Under the pieces are notes generated by a model that was not told the origin of the DNA, did no database searches, and saw nothing but the letters and a program-made list of their open reading frames with translations. 51,877 bases of DNA from Acidobacteriota bacterium (GTDB lineage: Bacteria; Acidobacteriota; Blastocatellia; Pyrinomonadales; Pyrinomonadaceae): positions 1-51,877 of the forward strand of contig JAFAVK010000098.1 in NCBI GenBank assembly GCA_019242475.1. The letters are read 5' to 3'. Below, one piece after another: positions 1 to 9,031 of the stretch. Each line of letters begins with the position of its first letter. The first letter of the stretch is position 1. The translations under genes were made by a program, and so were the position numbers.

Positions 1-489
1 GGTCACGAAGTCGCCGACGCGGACGGGGCGCTCGAAGAGGATGATGAAGCCGGAGGCGATGTCGCCCGCGATGAACTGGAGGCCGAAGCCGATGCCGATG
101 GAGAGCGCGGTGAAGGCCACGGCCAGCGAGGTGAAGTCGGCCTGCACAGCGATGCGCAGCGCGACGACGGCGCCGACCGTCATGATGAAGTAGTGGACGA
201 GCCGGAGGATGGTGAACTGCACGCCCGGGTCGAGGTGCTTGTGGGTCGCCATCCGCCGCTCGAGGAAGCGGCGCAGGTAGCGCGAGACGACGACGGCGAA
301 GACTATCGCCAGCAGCCCGAGCGTCAGCGTCGCGACGGAGAAGGGGAAGTTACCGACCGTCCACGTGTGATTGACGTAGCTCCAGAGCCGCTCCGGCAAG
401 CTCAAACGCTCCTGCGGCTGCCCCGTCGCCGCCGCCGCCTGCCGCCACAGCCACGCCGCCCACACTCCCAACCAAAGAACCGCTAACAT
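1..489 (-). CDS. Mechanosensitive ion channel, MscS family (partial, 3' end outside window)
   Basis: Inner-membrane channel that opens under membrane tension and releases solutes on osmotic downshock. Only the first 163 codons lie in the window. The reverse strand reads a hydrophobic N-terminus, then a transmembrane stretch (FSVATLTLGLLAIVFAVVV), a short Arg-rich loop and the pore-lining helix with the Gly/Ala-rich signature ALSIGIGFGLQFIAGDIASG, followed by ILFERPVRVGDFV, the start of the MscS beta domain. I chose the ATG at 489; a GTG two codons upstream (495) sits closer to the GGGGGAGGG ribosome-binding site and is possible. Family assignment is firm; which MscS subfamily cannot be judged because the C-terminus is missing. 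Confidence 0.88.
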   Translation of the reverse strand, partial: MLAVLWLGVWAAWLWRQAAAATGQPQERLSLPERLWSYVNHTWTVGNFPFSVATLTLGLLAIVFAVVVSRYLRRFLERRMATHKHLDPGVQFTILRLVHYFIMTVGAVVALRIAVQADFTSLAVAFTALSIGIGFGLQFIAGDIASGFIILFERPVRVGDFVT

Positions 490-534
490 CGACACTCGAA
501 CCCTCCCCCTGTCGAATCAAGCCCCAAAGCCAAA

Positions 535-567
535 GCCGCCCGCGCCTCGTTGCAGGGGGCGGGCGGC
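535..567 (-). terminator. GC-rich hairpin after tRNA-Ser(UGA)
   Basis: Nine-base perfect arms (GCCGCCCGC at 535-543, GCGGGCGGC at 559-567) with a 15-base loop. On the minus strand it follows the tRNA and is trailed by a weak T-rich tract (TTTGGCTTT). It lies between the tRNA and the mscS start, so it probably ends the tRNA transcript. Confidence 0.5.
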
Positions 568-589
568 TTCTTCTTCAACAAATATTTCT

Positions 590-675
590 TGGCGGAGGGT
601 GAGGGACTCGAACCCCCAAGCCCTTTCGGGCGACGGTTTTCAAGACCGTTGCAATAGCCGTTCTGCCAACCCTCC
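590..675 (-). tRNA. tRNA-Ser (anticodon UGA)
   Basis: The reverse strand folds as a class II tRNA. The seven-base acceptor stem GGAGGGT pairs with ACCCTCC, followed by discriminator G and an encoded CCA. The anticodon stem ACGGT/ACCGT encloses the loop CTTGAAA (anticodon TGA). A long variable arm (CGCCCGAAAGGGC) and the T loop GGGTTCGAGTCCC are present. The long variable arm plus TGA anticodon identify serine. Confidence 0.95.
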
Positions 676-782
676 GCTCTGCCAACCAAAATACGCGACT
701 TCAAGGCTCACTTCAAGGCGCCTGCCTTCGTACCCGAGGGCGCTTTCAGGTGACTTGATACCGCTCCAAGTCGAGATATTGT

Positions 783-2405
783 CTACTGTGGCGGCGGGGG
801 TACGGGCGGGTTGACGTTGAGGCCGCGGCGCTGCTGCTGTTCGAGGCGGCGCTGGCGGCGCTGCTCGCGGAGGATTCTGTCCTGTTCCGTCAGCGCCCTC
901 CGCCGCGCCTCGGCGGCGCGGCGGAGGATGATGCGCAGCTCTTCGCGCGTGAGCGGTTGGGCTTCGAGGTCGCGGCCGCGGAGGGCCGGGTCGTCGGCGG
1001 CTTCGGGCGGCAGAGGCAGGCCGCCGGGCGGAGGCGTGCGGGGCGCGGGGACGACGGGGCGTTCCGCCGGTTCGGGCTGTGCACTGCGGGGCGCGGGGGC
1101 GGCGGTCGCGTGCTTCTGCGCGGCGGCGGACGTGGGCGTCGCTTCGACCGCCCGCTGCGTGGAAGGCGGGACGAACTCGGGCGGGGTGGACTGCGCGGTC
1201 GGCTGCGGCGTGGGCAGCGCGGCCGGCAGACCCGGCGGACTGCTCTGCACGAACGAGTAGATGCCGGCGCCCGCGAGCGCGAGGCAGACGACGCCGAGCA
1301 CGGCGTAGAGGGCGCGGCGCGAACTTCTCCGGGGCGGGGCGTCCGCGCCTCTCACGCGCGTGACGACCGACTTGCCGTCCGCCTCTTCGACCGCGGTCGG
1401 CCCGGCGCCGCGCGCGCTGGTGCGCGCGGCCGAAGCCCCTTCGCCGAGTAACGTCGCGGCCTCCTGCGCGGCGGCCGGCCGCGTCTCCGCCGCGCCCATC
1501 AAGCGCGTCTTCTGTTCGGACGCGACGGTGTTGACGAGCGTCGAGGCGGTCGCTAAGTCGGAAGACTCCGAGACGGCGTGCGCGGACTCGCGCAGCGCGG
1601 CGCGCATCTCTTCGGCCGAGTTGAAGCGGCGCGCGGCGCTGAGCGCCATCGCGCGCGAGAGAACTTCGGAGACTTCGGCGGGGACGTGCGCGGCCGTCTC
1701 GCTCGCGGGGCGCAGGGGGTCTGGCTCGCCGTCGAGCACGACGGTGGCGCGCGTCAGTGCGTCGGGCGGCGTCGCGCCCGTGAGCAGGTGGTAGAGCGTC
1801 GCGCCCAAAGAATAGAGGTCGCTGCGCGGGTCTGTGCCCGTGCCCTGCATCTGCTCGATGGGGGCGTAGTTGAAGGAGTAGCCGAAGAGGCTGCCGGTCT
1901 GCGTGACGCGCGTCTGGAGCGGCGCCCCTTTGGCGAGCCCGAAGTCGAGCAGCACGACCTGGTCGCGCGCGGTCAGCTTGAGGTTCTGCGGCTTGATGTC
2001 GCGGTGGATGACCGGGGGCTCCTGCGTGTGCAGGTAGTCGAGCGCGTCGAGGAGCTGGTCGGCCCAGGCCAGCACCTGCCGCGCGGGGAAGCCGGCGCCG
2101 CCGCGCCCCTTCAACATCTGCGAAAGGTCTTCGCCCGCGATGTACTCCATGACGAGGAACTGCCCCTCGGCCTCCTCGAAGTGGTCGCTGACGCGCGGGA
2201 GCGCGGGGTGGCGCAGGCGGTTGAGGAGTCGCGCCTCGCGCTCGAAGGCTTTGCGCAGCGCGGGGTCGTCGAAGAAGGTCTCTTTGAGCGCGACCGTCGA
2301 GCCGAAGCGGCGGTCGGTGGCGACGTAGACGGCGCCCATGCCGCCCGCGCCGATCTGCCGCTCGACGGCGTAACGGTTCTGCAAGACTGTCCCGGGGGCT
2401 ATCAT
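783..2405 (-). CDS. Transmembrane Ser/Thr protein kinase (Hanks type)
   Basis: A 540-residue membrane-anchored eukaryotic-like kinase. Numbered from the chosen start, the cytoplasmic kinase domain has the Gly loop GAGGMG (19-24), the ATP lysine in VALKET (about 41), the catalytic HRDIKPQN (134 on) and the metal-binding DFG (154-156); the usual APE is read as API. A linker rich in Ala, Arg and Thr follows, then one transmembrane helix near 362-384 and an external tail with (P/T/S)-rich spacer and a strongly basic stretch (RRAAEARRRALTEQDRI and on). No PASTA repeats are seen. The open frame extends upstream to 2483, but that part lies in an inverted repeat; the ATG at 2405 (MIAPGTVLQNRY) starts like other family members. 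It is alone on the minus strand downstream of the IMPase gene. Substrates are unknown. Confidence 0.9.
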   Translation of the reverse strand: MIAPGTVLQNRYAVERQIGAGGMGAVYVATDRRFGSTVALKETFFDDPALRKAFEREARLLNRLRHPALPRVSDHFEEAEGQFLVMEYIAGEDLSQMLKGRGGAGFPARQVLAWADQLLDALDYLHTQEPPVIHRDIKPQNLKLTARDQVVLLDFGLAKGAPLQTRVTQTGSLFGYSFNYAPIEQMQGTGTDPRSDLYSLGATLYHLLTGATPPDALTRATVVLDGEPDPLRPASETAAHVPAEVSEVLSRAMALSAARRFNSAEEMRAALRESAHAVSESSDLATASTLVNTVASEQKTRLMGAAETRPAAAQEAATLLGEGASAARTSARGAGPTAVEEADGKSVVTRVRGADAPPRRSSRRALYAVLGVVCLALAGAGIYSFVQSSPPGLPAALPTPQPTAQSTPPEFVPPSTQRAVEATPTSAAAQKHATAAPAPRSAQPEPAERPVVPAPRTPPPGGLPLPPEAADDPALRGRDLEAQPLTREELRIILRRAAEARRRALTEQDRILREQRRQRRLEQQQRRGLNVNPPVPPPPQ

Positions 2406-2426
2406 CCGCGCAATCGTAAATCGAAA

Positions 2427-2507
2427 ACCGTGAACCGTAAACGGTAAACCGTGACAGGAAGAGAACTGTTTTTCTCTTGTCACGGTTTACCGTTTACGGT
2501 TCACGGT
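2427..2507. repeat. Heptamer-built inverted repeat A (CCGTRAA type)
   Basis: Two perfect 30-base arms (2427-2456 and 2478-2507) with a 21-base loop. Each arm has a clear seven-base period (CCGTGAA, CCGTAAA, CGGTAAA, CCGTGAC). The right arm covers the last codons of the IMPase gene and supplies its TGA stop. It lies between IMPase and the kinase on the minus strand. There is no U-run after the stem, so a classic intrinsic terminator is not supported; an mRNA 3'-end hairpin is possible. Confidence 0.9.
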
Positions 2508-3274
2508 GCTGTAAGCACTCCGAGCATCGCTTCGTGGACGAGTCCGTTGCTGGCGGCGATGGGGGGCTTGTAGATGTGGAAGGGCGAGCCGTCGTAGTGC
2601 GTGACGCGGCCGCCGGCCTCCTCGACGAGCAGCACGCCGGCGGCCACGTCCCAGGGGCGCAGGCCCTCCTCGTAGAAACCGTCGAAGCGCCCCGCGGCGA
2701 CGTAGGCGAGGTCGAGCGCGGCCGCGCCGTCGCGGCGCACCGACTGCGCCTTCATGATGAAGTCGCGGAAGTGGCGCGCGAAGTCCATGCGCTGGCGCAC
2801 GTCGTAGGGGAAGCCCGTGCAGATGAGCGCGCGGTTCAGCTCGTCCGTCTCGGAGACGCGCACGCGGCGTTCGTTGAGGGTCGCGCCCTCGCCGCGCTCG
2901 GCCGCGAACAGCTCGTCGCGCGCGGGGTCGTAGACGACGCCGACGACCACCCGGCCTTCGTGTTCGAGCGCGATGGAGACGCAGAAGACGGGGTAGCCGT
3001 GCGCGTAGTTGGTCGTGCCGTCGAGCGGGTCGATGATCCACTTGTGCGCGGAATCCTCGCCGCCCGCCTCGGCCACGTCGCCCGACTCCTCGGTGAGGAT
3101 GCGGTGGCGCGGGTGGTAGCTGCGGATGCGCTCGACGATGAGGCGCTCGGCCGCGAGGTCTGACTCGGTCACGAGGTCGATGTCCCCCTTGTTCGAGACC
3201 TGAAGGGCGCGCCCGAACTTGTCGGCCAGAATCTTCCCGGCCTCGCGCGCGGTCTGAATCGCGAAGTTGAGCAA
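2501..3274 (-). CDS. Inositol monophosphatase family protein (SuhB-like)
   Basis: A 257-residue Mg-dependent phosphomonoesterase, cytoplasmic; members act on inositol-1-phosphate, histidinol phosphate or 3'-phosphoadenosine 5'-phosphate. The metal site is intact: LTEESGD with the EE pair, WIIDPLDGTTNYAHGYP with the D-x-L-D-G-T core, and WDVAAGVLLVEEAGG near the C-terminus. Length matches the family. A much longer open frame runs upstream, but that part is a shadow of the M24 gene. I place the start at the TTG at 3274, which follows an AAGGAG seven bases upstream and sits one base after the TGA of the M24 gene, so the two are probably translationally coupled. Exact substrate cannot be told from sequence. 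Confidence 0.9.
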   Translation of the reverse strand: MLNFAIQTAREAGKILADKFGRALQVSNKGDIDLVTESDLAAERLIVERIRSYHPRHRILTEESGDVAEAGGEDSAHKWIIDPLDGTTNYAHGYPVFCVSIALEHEGRVVVGVVYDPARDELFAAERGEGATLNERRVRVSETDELNRALICTGFPYDVRQRMDFARHFRDFIMKAQSVRRDGAAALDLAYVAAGRFDGFYEEGLRPWDVAAGVLLVEEAGGRVTHYDGSPFHIYKPPIAASNGLVHEAMLGVLTAP

Positions 3275-3275
3275 G

Positions 3276-4598
3276 TCACTTCTCCTTGAGTATCGGCACG
3301 ATTTCGGTCTGGATGGGCTGGCCCGTGACCTCGATGTCTTTGCCCGAGACGTAGATGTTGATCTCGGAGCGGACGCCGAAGCGGCCTTCGAGGTAGATGC
3401 CGGGCTCGATGGAGAAGCAGGTGCGGGGGATGACGCGGCGCGAATCCCTCGTCTCGAAGTCGTCGATGTTGGCGCCGTTGCCGTGCCCCTCTTCGCCGAT
3501 GGAGTGCCCCGTCCGGTGCGTGAACTGCTCGCCGTAGCCGGCGCGTTTGATGACGCCGCGCGACACGTCGTCAACCTCCGCGGCGCGGATGCTTCGGCCT
3601 TGCGCGAAGGCCGCGCGGACGAAGTCGGTGGCGGAGTCGCGCGCCTCCTTCACGATGTTGAAGACCTTGACGTACTCGTCGGGCACCGACTCGCCGACGT
3701 AGCCGACCCAGGTCTGGTCGGCGACGATTGAGCCCGGCTTCTTCAACTTCTCGGAGATGTCGAAGAGGACGAAGTCGCCGCGGCGGATGGGGGCGCTGCG
3801 TTCGGCAGTCGGGGAGTAGTGCGGGTTGGCCGTGTTCGCGCCGACCGAAACGTCGCCGCCGCCCGAAGTCATCCCCTCCGCGTCGAGGCGGCGGGCGATG
3901 AACTGCTGGATGTCGTACTCGGTCATCGGCTCGTTATTTCTGATTCTGCGCGCGATCTCGGCGAAGCCCTCCATGATGGCCTTGTGAATCTTGTCGGCGG
4001 CCTCGCGGTGTGTGTCGAGCTGCTCGGGGGTGAGCACGGCCTCGAACTGCTGGACGAGGTCGGCGCTGGTGACGACCGAGACGCCGTCCAACGAGCGCAC
4101 CAGCTCGATGGTGCCGGCGTCCACGCGCGCGACGTAGGGGATATCGCCCATGGGGGAATATTGCATGGCGACCTTCTTGAGCACGACGCGCCTGCTCTTG
4201 AGGCCGCCGGAGGCGAGCGCGTCGCGCAGCGCGGCGTGCAAGTCCTGCCAGCTCGCGTAAATGAGCTTGCGGCCGGGCAGCGCGTCGAGCCGGTAGCGCT
4301 CGATGGAGTGGACGACGCGGACGGGCTGGCCGACGACGGGGACGTAGTAGAACCAGCGGCGCGTGGTGACGCCTTCGGTCGGGAGTTTCAGGATGCGGTA
4401 GGCGAGCGGGTCGCTGTGGCGGAAGTCGTAGAAGAGCCAGCCGTCGAGGTTCGCCTCGCGCAGTGCGGCCTGTATCTCCGCGACGCGTTTGACCTGTTCG
4501 TCGCCGGGCTGCGCCTCCTGCGCGCGCGCGGCGCCGCCGAGGGAAAGAAAGAGTGCGAGCGCGGCGAGCGCTGCGAGTCTGTTGTGCGTCAGTCTCAT
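3276..4598 (-). CDS. Secreted M24 family metallopeptidase (Xaa-Pro aminopeptidase-like)
   Basis: A 440-residue exported peptidase of the pita-bread fold. A signal peptide covers about residues 1-26 (MRLTHNRLAALAALALFLSL, then ...AARAQ). The N-terminal half is a creatinase-like domain. The C-terminal catalytic half carries the metal ligands: FDISEK and a second Asp in VADQTW, His in HRTGHSIGEEGHG, Glu in CFSIEPGIY and Glu in VRSEINIYV. Family members remove N-terminal residues next to proline or cleave X-Pro dipeptides; the signal peptide suggests periplasmic peptide salvage. It is followed by the IMPase gene with a one-base gap, and preceded by the 21-bp repeat array. Confidence 0.9.
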   Translation of the reverse strand: MRLTHNRLAALAALALFLSLGGAARAQEAQPGDEQVKRVAEIQAALREANLDGWLFYDFRHSDPLAYRILKLPTEGVTTRRWFYYVPVVGQPVRVVHSIERYRLDALPGRKLIYASWQDLHAALRDALASGGLKSRRVVLKKVAMQYSPMGDIPYVARVDAGTIELVRSLDGVSVVTSADLVQQFEAVLTPEQLDTHREAADKIHKAIMEGFAEIARRIRNNEPMTEYDIQQFIARRLDAEGMTSGGGDVSVGANTANPHYSPTAERSAPIRRGDFVLFDISEKLKKPGSIVADQTWVGYVGESVPDEYVKVFNIVKEARDSATDFVRAAFAQGRSIRAAEVDDVSRGVIKRAGYGEQFTHRTGHSIGEEGHGNGANIDDFETRDSRRVIPRTCFSIEPGIYLEGRFGVRSEINIYVSGKDIEVTGQPIQTEIVPILKEK

Positions 4599-4671
4599 GA
4601 TGTTCTCGTCTCAGTTTACACGTTGGAGGGAATGAGCCACAGAGACACGGCTCGGACACGGCTTTGTCTTT

Positions 4672-4930
4672 ATAGCAGTTGCCACCGCCACGATAGCAAA
4701 CGAAACCGACGTAATAGCAACTTCTATCGCCGCGTTAGCAATTGCTAACGCGGCGATAGAAGTTGCTAACGTCTCAATCTCAATTGCTTTCGTCACAATA
4801 GCAACTGCTACTGTGACGAAAGCAATTGCTAACGCCTCAATAGCAATTGCTACTGCGACGAAAGCAATTGCTATCGTGATAAAAGCAATTGAGATTGTGA
4901 CGAAAGCAATTGCTTTCGTCACAATAGCAG
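4672..4930. repeat. 21-bp tandem repeat array with self-complementary core
   Basis: Twelve consecutive 21-base units run from 4672 to 4923, with a seven-base thirteenth start (ATAGCAG) at 4924. Consensus is close to AWAGCAATTGCTAACGYSNCR; the core AGCAATTGCT is itself a palindrome. Neighbouring units form long hairpins, the best being a perfect 54-base palindrome at 4715-4768. The array fills most of the gap between the M24 gene and the glycosyltransferase gene. Because 21 is divisible by three, both strands stay open and give seven-residue repeats rich in Ala and Ile, but no ribosome-binding site supports translation. No unique spacers are present, so this is not a CRISPR array. Confidence 0.93.
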
Positions 4931-4956
4931 TCCGTTTTGTGGAAAATTACAGACTT

Positions 4957-6312
4957 TCAGTAGCGCGAGCCGGGGCGGCGCTCGCCGAGTATATGATAAT
5001 TCTTCTCGTCGATGGCCGCCTGCACGGCGCGGCGGTCTACGTAGAGCGAGACGTGCCGGAGGTTGTGCAGGGCCAGCCCCGCGTGGAAGAGGACGCCGCA
5101 GGCGAGGAGGACGGCCGCCGCCTGACGCCAGCGCGCGTCGGCGAACAGCGAGTCCCAGCAGTAGAAGGCGTACAGGGCCGCGACGGGGAAGGTCACGTAG
5201 AACGTGTGCGAGGCGGGCAGCTTCGAGGAGAAGAGAAAGAGCGCGCAGAGCAGCGCGACCGTCAGGGGCGCGAGCCATCTGACCTGCGGCCAGCCGTCGG
5301 GCATCCCGCGCCGCTTGAACCACAGCGCGACGAGGGCGGCCGGCTGCAAGAGCCCGACCGCGCCGAGGAAGAGCGCGAGCGGCGCGAGCCAGAGGTTCTC
5401 GCGCAGGAAGGCGAGCCGCTCCGCCGTGTTGCGCCCGACGAAGCGCGCCAGCTCGAAGCTCGCCAGAGAGAGGAAGCGCGCCGGCACGCCCTCGACCGGG
5501 TTCAACACGCGCAGGAAGTTTCCGAAGTTGGGCGTCAACATCCCCTCCGAGCCGCCCGTCCCGCCCGACAGCCCGTAGGCGAGAAACGTCGGCGCGAGCA
5601 GGCAGCCCGACAGCGCCGCCCCGCACGCGAGCCAGCCGCAGGAGGCGAGCCCCCTCGCGCCGCCCTCCCTCAACTGAAAGAACAGAGAGGCGGCGAGGAA
5701 GGGCACGAGCACGACCCAGGAGAGGTGCAACTGCATCACCCAGCAGAGCGCGAACCCCATCGAAAGGTTCGCAAGCCACGCCGGGACTAAGCCCGCGCGC
5801 GTCGCGGGCATCGTTTCGAGGGCGCCGACGAAGAAGAGGATCGAGGCGGGCAGCACGTACGAGGGGTTGACGACGTGCGTCGAGAAGTTGAGCGTCCAGG
5901 GCGCCGTCAGCAGCCAGCCCCAAACGAACCAGCGCGGCGTCCGCGGCAGGCGGCGCGAGCAGTACCACGCGAACAGGCAGAGCCCCGCGAACGAGAGCGC
6001 GTTGACGAGGAGGAAAGGCGACTCGGGGAAGGGCGCGGCCAGGAGCGGCAGGCCGACGAGCAGCCCTTGCAGCGCGCCCGGCACCTGCACCCCGCTCGCC
6101 ACGTCCGGGCCGAAGTAGGGCCACGCGCGCGTCGCGTAGAACTTCAGCCCGATGAGGTAGACCTGCCGCTCGTCGTCGGCCCAGAACTGCGAGCAGAGCC
6201 CGAACCCCAGCCGGAAGAGGAACGCGCACGCGAGCAGCGCGGCGAGCAGCCGGCGCCGCGCCTTCGGCCTCGTGCTCCCCGCGTCCTGCGCCGCGGTGCC
6301 TGTCGGATTCAC
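4957..6312 (-). CDS. Polytopic membrane glycosyltransferase-like protein (GT-C / family 39 type)
   Basis: About 451 residues with roughly ten to twelve hydrophobic helices. After the first helix comes an acidic loop, FWADDERQVYLIGLKF, resembling the catalytic Asp/Glu loop of GT-C enzymes such as ArnT and protein mannosyltransferases, which use polyprenyl-phosphate sugars on the periplasmic face. Later loops include NFGNFLRVLNPVEGVPARF and SKLPASHTFYVTFPVAALYA. The open frame begins with a TTG at 6351, but I prefer the GTG at 6312, which removes a non-conserved Arg-rich leader. It is a single gene between the repeat array and ppk2. The glycosyltransferase label rests on fold-like features only; sugar and acceptor are unknown. 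Confidence 0.6.
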   Translation of the reverse strand: MNPTGTAAQDAGSTRPKARRRLLAALLACAFLFRLGFGLCSQFWADDERQVYLIGLKFYATRAWPYFGPDVASGVQVPGALQGLLVGLPLLAAPFPESPFLLVNALSFAGLCLFAWYCSRRLPRTPRWFVWGWLLTAPWTLNFSTHVVNPSYVLPASILFFVGALETMPATRAGLVPAWLANLSMGFALCWVMQLHLSWVVLVPFLAASLFFQLREGGARGLASCGWLACGAALSGCLLAPTFLAYGLSGGTGGSEGMLTPNFGNFLRVLNPVEGVPARFLSLASFELARFVGRNTAERLAFLRENLWLAPLALFLGAVGLLQPAALVALWFKRRGMPDGWPQVRWLAPLTVALLCALFLFSSKLPASHTFYVTFPVAALYAFYCWDSLFADARWRQAAAVLLACGVLFHAGLALHNLRHVSLYVDRRAVQAAIDEKNYHILGERRPGSRY

Positions 6313-6475
6313 TCGTCTTCTATCCCAGAGGGTGAGAGCCGCACGCGGCAAAGGTGGCCCGCACCCCGCCCGCGGAAGCGGCTCGGCTTCATGACGCCGC
6401 CGGAGTGCCGCGACGAAGCTTCAGTCGGCGTCGCACTTCAAAGGTGATGTCAGGCTTGCCGCGGCGTTGAGGTCG

Positions 6476-7312
<837 letters not shown>

Positions 7313-7436
7313 AATGTGATCCTCGAATACCGCGGGGGAGAATTTACCCAACCGGAAAGTAACCGGGTACCGTCAACCTCCCCGCCCGTTAGAACCCTGA
7401 GCGGGAGCCTGACTGCTATTCTGCCGAACGGCTCGG

Positions 7437-7559
7437 TCAAACTCCGCGCGTCAAACCTTCGAGCCGTAGACAAAGTCGTCGGCCCAGCTTTTTGGAGAGG
7501 GTCATCTTACCGGAACCGGGCCTCCCCGTCACAATGATACATTTCGGCTTGCTGCTCAT
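7437..7559 (-). pseudogene. P-loop kinase remnant (truncated)
   Basis: A 40-codon frame starting at the ATG at 7559 encodes a perfect Walker A region (KPKCIIVTGRPGSGKMTLSK) like small AAA/adenylate-kinase-type NTPases, but ends in a stop soon after it. No Walker B, lid or base-binding region follows in any frame up to ppk2. It is most likely the surviving 5' end of a deleted kinase gene. Together with flanking non-coding sequence it fills the 317-base gap between the MFS gene and ppk2. Confidence 0.6.
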
Positions 7560-7629
7560 GTGCCTGATTTGCTCAACCGGTATTGGGCCGTAATCATAGC
7601 AAACCTTACCGCCGGCAATAGGCGGGAGG

Positions 7630-8979
7630 CTAACGACCGGCATCACCCGCCGCCGCCTCCTCCTCCGCGCGTTTGCGCGCGAGGCCGGCGCGGGCGTCGT
7701 AGCGGATGAGCTGCGGGAGGAGGAGCGAGAGCAGCGCCGTGCCCGCGACGCAGAGCAGGCCGCCCGAGAGAACGGACGCACGCACGCCGAAGAGGCGCGC
7801 GACCGCGCCCGACTCGGCGTTACCCAATAGCGGCCCCGTCGTGTAGCTGACCATCTCGATCCCAGCGAGGCGGCCGCGCAGTTGGTCGGGGATGGTCTGG
7901 TTCCAGATGGTCATGCGGAAGAGCCCCGAGACCATGTCGGCCGCGCCCGCCAGCGCGAGGCAGAGGAGCGCCGCCCACAGCGTCGGCGCCAGGCCGAAGC
8001 CGACGATGGCGAAGCCCCACGCCCCCGCCGCCAGGGCCACGCACAGGCCGTGTCGGTTGACGCGCTTCGTCCAGCCCGACGTGAGCGTCACGCACATCGC
8101 TCCGGCCGCGGGCGCGGCGTACAGCAGCCCGACCGACGCGCCCCCGAACCCTTCCGCCACCGCGGGGAAGAGCGCCATCGGCATCCCGAAGAACATCGCG
8201 TTGATGTCGATGAGGTAGGTGCCGAGCAGCTCGGGCCGGCCCCGCGCGTAGCGCAGCCCCTCGGCTATCGAGCGCAGGGAAGGACGTTCGGCGCCCGCGG
8301 GCGGCGGCACCGCGCGCATCGCCCAGAGCGCCGCGAGCGAGGCCGCGAAGCTCAGGAAGTCTATCGAGTAGGTCGCGGCCGGCCCCGCGGTCGCGACGAG
8401 CAGCCCGCCGAGCGCGGGGCCTCCGATCATCGAGACCGTCCCGCTCAGACTTCTTAAGGCGAGCGCCGCCGGCAACTGCTCGGCCGCGACGAGGCGCGGC
8501 ACGAGCGCGTCGAGCGAAGGGCGCTGCAACCCGTTCAAGGCCGCGAAGAGCGCCGCGCAGAAGAAGAGCACCCACACGCGCGGCCCCGCCAGTAGAGAGT
8601 TCGCGACGAGCAAGAGCGTGCCGAGCGCGAGCAAAGCCTCCGTGACCCGCACCATGCGCCGCCGGTCAATGGCGTCGGCCAGCGCGCCGCCGACGAAGGC
8701 CATCAGGAAGATGGGCACGAACTCCGCGACGCCGAGCAGCCCCGAGGCGAGCGTCGAGCCCGTCAGCCTGTAGACCTGCCACGGCAGCGCCACGAACGTC
8801 ATCATCGAGCCGAAGAGAGAGACGGCCTGCCCCGCGAACAGCAGGCGGAACTCGCGCGACTCGCGCAGCGGCGTCAGGTCGAGCGCGAGCGAGCGCGCCG
8901 CACGCTTCGCGCGCCCCGCCGACGCCTCCGAAGGGTCGGGCGTGAGGTGCGTCGAAGGCTGCGTCGTCTCCTCTTCCAA
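7630..8979 (-). CDS. MFS transporter (EntS-like exporter family)
   Basis: About 449 residues with twelve predicted helices. It begins with REFRLLFAGQAVSLFGSMMT, characteristic of the EntS/MFS_3 group, and has the loop 2-3 motif GGALADAIDRRRM. Members export siderophores, macrolides or other small molecules across the inner membrane. The frame is open far upstream, but that part overlaps the preceding gene on the same strand. I place the start at a TTG (8979), the only usable start codon after that gene's stop, though no good ribosome-binding site is visible, so the start is uncertain. The C-terminus is charged (RKRAEEEAAAGDAGR). It is last in a run of minus-strand genes starting with an SDR. 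Confidence 0.85.
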   Translation of the reverse strand: MEEETTQPSTHLTPDPSEASAGRAKRAARSLALDLTPLRESREFRLLFAGQAVSLFGSMMTFVALPWQVYRLTGSTLASGLLGVAEFVPIFLMAFVGGALADAIDRRRMVRVTEALLALGTLLLVANSLLAGPRVWVLFFCAALFAALNGLQRPSLDALVPRLVAAEQLPAALALRSLSGTVSMIGGPALGGLLVATAGPAATYSIDFLSFAASLAALWAMRAVPPPAGAERPSLRSIAEGLRYARGRPELLGTYLIDINAMFFGMPMALFPAVAEGFGGASVGLLYAAPAAGAMCVTLTSGWTKRVNRHGLCVALAAGAWGFAIVGFGLAPTLWAALLCLALAGAADMVSGLFRMTIWNQTIPDQLRGRLAGIEMVSYTTGPLLGNAESGAVARLFGVRASVLSGGLLCVAGTALLSLLLPQLIRYDARAGLARKRAEEEAAAGDAGR

Positions 8980-9031
8980 AAGGTTTGAGCCGGGCGGAAG
9001 GTGTCGTTTGAAAGTGTTCGGGCTTAAGCGT

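Noticed and set aside
2501..3574. A 357-codon IMPase with a long N-terminal extension
   Set aside because: The extension is the opposite-frame shadow of the M24 gene and has Arg/Ser-rich low-complexity composition; a TTG with AAGGAG gives a normal IMPase.
4611..4922. Open frame of 103 codons on the minus strand (and one on the plus strand) over the 21-bp array
   Set aside because: The frame is open only because the repeat unit is divisible by three; both strands are equally open, there is no ribosome-binding site and no known protein matches.
4672..4930. CRISPR array
   Set aside because: Units are contiguous and similar throughout, with no unique spacers and no cas genes.
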